DNA of 64,000 nucleotides, from assembly GCF_007676705.1 (NCBI RefSeq), contig NZ_VEBF01000006.1, forward strand, positions 124,001-188,000. Direction: 5' to 3'. This document shows positions 61,330 through 64,000 of this stretch, piece by piece. A program made the position numbers and the translations under genes. The notes beneath the pieces were generated by a model. It was given only the letters and a program-made list of their open reading frames with translations. It was not told where the DNA came from and made no database searches. The first letter of the stretch is position 1; every line of letters starts with the position of its first letter. This DNA is from Paenibacillus xylanexedens (GTDB taxonomy: Bacteria; Bacillota; Bacilli; Paenibacillales; Paenibacillaceae).

Positions 61330-62490
61330 TTAGTTGTTTGCTTGAGCCGGGCTTGGAGCCATAGCTGGCATGCGTTGTTTTTTCAACAATGTCACGACCA
61401 ATGATAAAGCAACTGCAACCAACAGTACAATCACGATGGAGCCCGCAGCGGATTGTACTCCTGGGCCTCCCAACTGCACGCTCAGAATACCCTGAACGGC
61501 GTATGTTGCAGGCAGGTACTGGCCAATGCCGCTATAGAAGCTGTTCAGCAATTCACGCGGTACCATGGCACCGGAGGATACCAGTTGCAAGGACAGTGAG
61601 ATGATGTTGAACAGACTTCCTGCTGGTCCAAAGCAGATCAGGAAGAACTGGGAGAAGAACATGAACGTGCACAGGAAGAGCGCCTGGAACAACCAGAATG
61701 CGACGAATCCTTGTTCAATCTGTCCGCCCAATGCCACGATCAGTGATGATCCCAGCAGGGAAACGACCAATGCAGAACCCACGTTAATGACTACTCTCGC
61801 GCCAAACAAAGTCAAACGGGAATAGGTAGATGACAACATGCCCATCGCTGTCTGGAGATTCATCCCCATGATCATCGCCCCTACATACGAAGCCAGTACC
61901 ATCATCATTGGCACCATCTGATTATTCATCCCGTTAACCGGATTGATGGACGTTGTCGTTCCTTCCACTCGGGTAGTCAGGTTCGTAGCGGCTTCAGCAG
62001 CCTGATCCGCAGGCGCACCTGAAGCGGTCAACACGGTCTGTACCCCTTGTGCTGTAGCTTGTTTGTTAATCGTGTTTGTCACACTTTGTGATACACCTTG
62101 CATCATACTTTTAATCGTAACCGGGTTCGCTTCATTAATGGTGTATTTAATCTCAGCGGTGGAGCCGGCCGTCTGAAGCAATTCGTTAAATCCAGCCGGG
62201 ATATCCAGCACCATGTGTACTTGGTGATGATTCAGCTGGTCCAACGCTTCAGCCGCACTCAGATTGGATATGGTATGAAAAGGCAGTGTTCCTGCGAGTG
62301 AATCCGCTATTCCTTTGGACATTTCGCCGTCCTCGTTCACAATCGCAACCGTCAATTCCTTCGTACGGTCATTTACTCCAGAATATGCGGTCATCCAGAT
62401 CACGCTAAAGATCACTTGGAACATAAGTGCTGTTACGATCCCTACAATCACTGGCGGTTTTTTAAACAATGTACGTAAAGCCTGTAACAT
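61330..62490 (-). CDS. ABC-2-type permease, YhgE/Pip or DUF3533-like
   Basis: 386 aa. TM1 at about 14-36, a large extracellular domain (about 40-205) with helical Q/T/A-rich segments, and a C-terminal cluster of five helices (MMMVLASYVGAMIMGMNL, then AFWLFQALFLC and following). It has no ATPase of its own. Family members move peptides, lipids or large toxins or act in phage infection. ATG with GGAGGACACC upstream. Promoter and operator upstream suggest inducible, repressor-controlled expression. Confidence 0.82.
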   Translation of the reverse strand: MLQALRTLFKKPPVIVGIVTALMFQVIFSVIWMTAYSGVNDRTKELTVAIVNEDGEMSKGIADSLAGTLPFHTISNLSAAEALDQLNHHQVHMVLDIPAGFNELLQTAGSTAEIKYTINEANPVTIKSMMQGVSQSVTNTINKQATAQGVQTVLTASGAPADQAAEAATNLTTRVEGTTTSINPVNGMNNQMVPMMMVLASYVGAMIMGMNLQTAMGMLSSTYSRLTLFGARVVINVGSALVVSLLGSSLIVALGGQIEQGFVAFWLFQALFLCTFMFFSQFFLICFGPAGSLFNIISLSLQLVSSGAMVPRELLNSFYSGIGQYLPATYAVQGILSVQLGGPGVQSAAGSIVIVLLVAVALSLVVTLLKKQRMPAMAPSPAQANN

Positions 62491-62528
62491 AAAAGGTGTC
62501 CTCCATTACTCAAATAGTTCAAATTTGA

Positions 62529-62591
62529 TTTAAACAGTTGTTTGAATCAAACGATCGTTTAAATTTTATGTGAATATGTCCCTATTGTCAA
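62529..62591 (-). promoter_or_regulatory. Promoter with large palindromic operator before the permease
   Basis: Minus strand TTGACA (62591-62586), 17-bp spacer, TAAAAT (62568-62563). Immediately downstream a 35-bp palindrome (TTTAAAC..TTTGAATCAAA..GTTTAAA, 62563-62529) covers the -10 edge and transcription start, an arrangement suited to TetR-type repression. Start codon lies 39 bp downstream. Confidence 0.75.
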
Positions 62592-62760
62592 CTCATTTTT
62601 GAAAAATTCAGAAAACATAAGCTTTATTCATGAATGTAATTGATCTATTTTCATAAAGGAGCATTACGCTATCCTTTTCCCCTAGAAAAGGACATCTATA
62701 GCAACTGTATCAGCGATTCAGGATGAAACTTTTGGCGACTCAACTGTATTTTTCTCAACA

Positions 62761-62788
62761 AAAAAAACGGTCCGCCGCAGCGAACCGC
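62761..62788 (-). terminator. Terminator after copA
   Basis: CGGTTCGC-TGCG-GCGGACCG on the minus strand with one G-T wobble, followed by TTTTTTTTG; 60 bp past the copA stop. Confidence 0.85.
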
Positions 62789-62846
62789 ACATATATCCTC
62801 ACTTTATTACAATGAGACCTTGGATATCGATATAAACAAAGATCGT

Positions 62847-64000
62847 TCAGTCATTTCTCTTCAGTTTCATGCGTTGCAGACGCAGGGAATTTAGTACAAC
62901 CGACACGGAGCTGAACGCCATCGCCGCCCCTGCCAGCCATGGAGCCAAGAAGCCAACTGCCGCAATAGGAATACCAATAACGTTGTATCCGAGTGCCCAG
63001 AACAGATTTTGTTTGATGTTACCCATCGTACGCCGGCTCATCTCAATCGCATCTGCAATGCTGTTCAGATCACCACGCATCAGTGTAATATCTGCCGCTT
63101 CCATCGCTACATCCGTTCCTGTTCCGATGGCCATCCCAATATCAGCTGTAGCGAGTGCCGGAGCATCATTAATACCATCACCCACCATAGCGACTTTCAG
63201 GCCACTCTCCTGAAGTTTCTTCACTTCCGCGGCTTTACCTTCCGGCAGCACCTCAGCCAGCACTTTACCGATCCCTGCCTGTTCTGCTACAGCACGAGCA
63301 GTGCGTTCGTTGTCTCCCGTAATCATGATGACATCGATCCCCATCGCCTGAAGACGACCGATGGCTTCGCGAGAGGTATCCTTGATAGTGTCAGCCACCG
63401 CCACGACCCCTGCCCAATGACCATCCACCGCTACCAGCATCGCTGTACGCCCTTGTTCCTCCAGACGGTTCATCTGCTGAACGGTTTCCTCAGAGACATT
63501 CACCTTCCCATCCGCAAGCAAACGACGCGTGCCGACCAGAATTTCCTGCCCTTTTGCTGAAGCTCGCACACCGTATCCCGGTATGTTCTCGAACTTCTCT
63601 GTTGGGGTTAACTCCAGACCCTTGGCACGAATACCTGCAACAATCGCCTCTGCCAGCGGATGCTCGGAACTCTGTTCGGCCGCGCCTACACGCTCAAGCA
63701 GATCGGATTCCGTCCAATTCGGAGCCGTGATAACATCGGTAAGGACCGGTTTACCTTGGGTTACTGTACCTGTTTTGTCGAGCACCACGGTCTGAATCTG
63801 TTGTGCCGACTCCAGATGTTCGCCGCCCTTGAACAGAATACCATATTCAGCCGCGCGTCCTGACCCAGCCATGACAGAGGTTGGCGTTGCCAGCCCTAGT
63901 GCACATGGACAGGCAATGACGAGCACAGCAATGGCTTTTTCAAGGGAACCAGCGAAGTCACCCGGACTTGCGAACAGGTACCAGATCAGGAATGTCAACG
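62847..64000 (-). CDS. copA: Copper-translocating P-type ATPase (C-terminal part)
   Basis: About 384 residues visible; the N-terminus is beyond the right edge. Contains the metal-site CPC in ACPCALGLATP, the phosphorylation motif DKTGT, TGDNERTA and GDGINDAPAL, and the last helices with YN and SS residues (ALGYNVIGIP, FSSVSVVLNSL) typical of Cu+ exporters. It pumps copper out of the cell. Without the N-terminus, copper-versus-other soft-metal specificity rests on the CPC and YN/SS residues. Confidence 0.94.
   Translation of the reverse strand, partial: LTFLIWYLFASPGDFAGSLEKAIAVLVIACPCALGLATPTSVMAGSGRAAEYGILFKGGEHLESAQQIQTVVLDKTGTVTQGKPVLTDVITAPNWTESDLLERVGAAEQSSEHPLAEAIVAGIRAKGLELTPTEKFENIPGYGVRASAKGQEILVGTRRLLADGKVNVSEETVQQMNRLEEQGRTAMLVAVDGHWAGVVAVADTIKDTSREAIGRLQAMGIDVIMITGDNERTARAVAEQAGIGKVLAEVLPEGKAAEVKKLQESGLKVAMVGDGINDAPALATADIGMAIGTGTDVAMEAADITLMRGDLNSIADAIEMSRRTMGNIKQNLFWALGYNVIGIPIAAVGFLAPWLAGAAMAFSSVSVVLNSLRLQRMKLKRND

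Noticed and set aside
1..64000. CRISPR array, tRNA/rRNA genes, insertion sequence or prophage
   Set aside because: No spaced short direct repeats, no tRNA-like cloverleaf noticed by eye, and no transposase, integrase or phage structural motifs.

Overview
The window looks like a chromosomal segment of a low-to-mid GC Firmicute, most likely Paenibacillus or a close relative. The signs are strong GGAGG-type ribosome binding sites with many GTG and TTG starts, lipoprotein signal peptides, Firmicute-style leader RNAs (a T-box before serS, a tandem glycine riboswitch before the serine dehydratase genes, a TPP riboswitch before thiYXZ), and families familiar from Bacillus (PxpABC, YdaG-like, YkoF-like, LanFEG-like, DUF1572, DUF2785). 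No tRNA, rRNA, CRISPR array, insertion sequence or prophage was seen. Species assignment is inference only.

Layout. 1-3505 (-): three-gene cluster of a membrane-anchored HEAT-repeat protein, a membrane GT2-like glycosyltransferase that lacks the usual DxD and ED residues, and a cut-off exported protein of unknown function. 3.7-9.9 kb: a CcdC-like membrane protein, an MDR oxidoreductase, methionine aminopeptidase, a tiny Ser/Arg/Lys/Tyr-rich protein, a soluble Hanks-type kinase beside a RacA-like HTH/coiled-coil protein, and L-lactate dehydrogenase. 10-18.4 kb: a hybrid PAS sensor kinase, a hexapeptide acetyltransferase with a palindromic operator, and a complete regulator/kinase/LanFEG-like ABC export module. 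18.5-22.6 kb: a GH13 cyclomaltodextrinase, then sdaAB-sdaAA behind a tandem glycine riboswitch. 22.6-27.2 kb: an overlapping regulator/kinase/lipoprotein operon and an APH-fold kinase. 27.3-31.1 kb: pstSCAB. 31.5-39.7 kb: ArsB-type transporter, a chemoreceptor with a lysine-rich tail, an EAL phosphodiesterase, a secreted LysM-bearing nucleotidase and a PNPOx-fold stress protein.

40.1-47.3 kb (-): a long co-oriented run of small metabolic and DUF genes containing the 5-oxoprolinase genes pxpBCA. 47.4-54.7 kb: a secreted four-BIG2 protein, a plus-strand AT-rich pair (67-aa basic protein plus nucleotidyltransferase) that looks like a toxin-antitoxin-type module, T-box-controlled serS, an MFS transporter, a DUF2798 membrane protein and a phospholipase D/cardiolipin synthase-like enzyme. 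55.1-59.7 kb (+): TPP riboswitch, thiY, a YkoF/MTH1187-type thiamine-binding protein, thiX, thiZ and a TatD-family hydrolase. 59.8-64 kb (-): nfsA-like nitroreductase with a TetR gene, a YhgE/DUF3533-type ABC-2 permease behind a promoter covered by a large palindrome, and the C-terminal part of a copper P-type ATPase.

Cross-cutting observations. A palindromic dispersed repeat of about 100-140 bp occurs three times (31.2, 39.8 and, inverted, 56.6 kb), once inside the thiamine operon. The 12-mer TAACATTGCGTT lies upstream of both pstS and the secreted nucleotidase and is a good candidate for the local PhoP box. All functional calls come from reading motifs and family knowledge; no database search was run.
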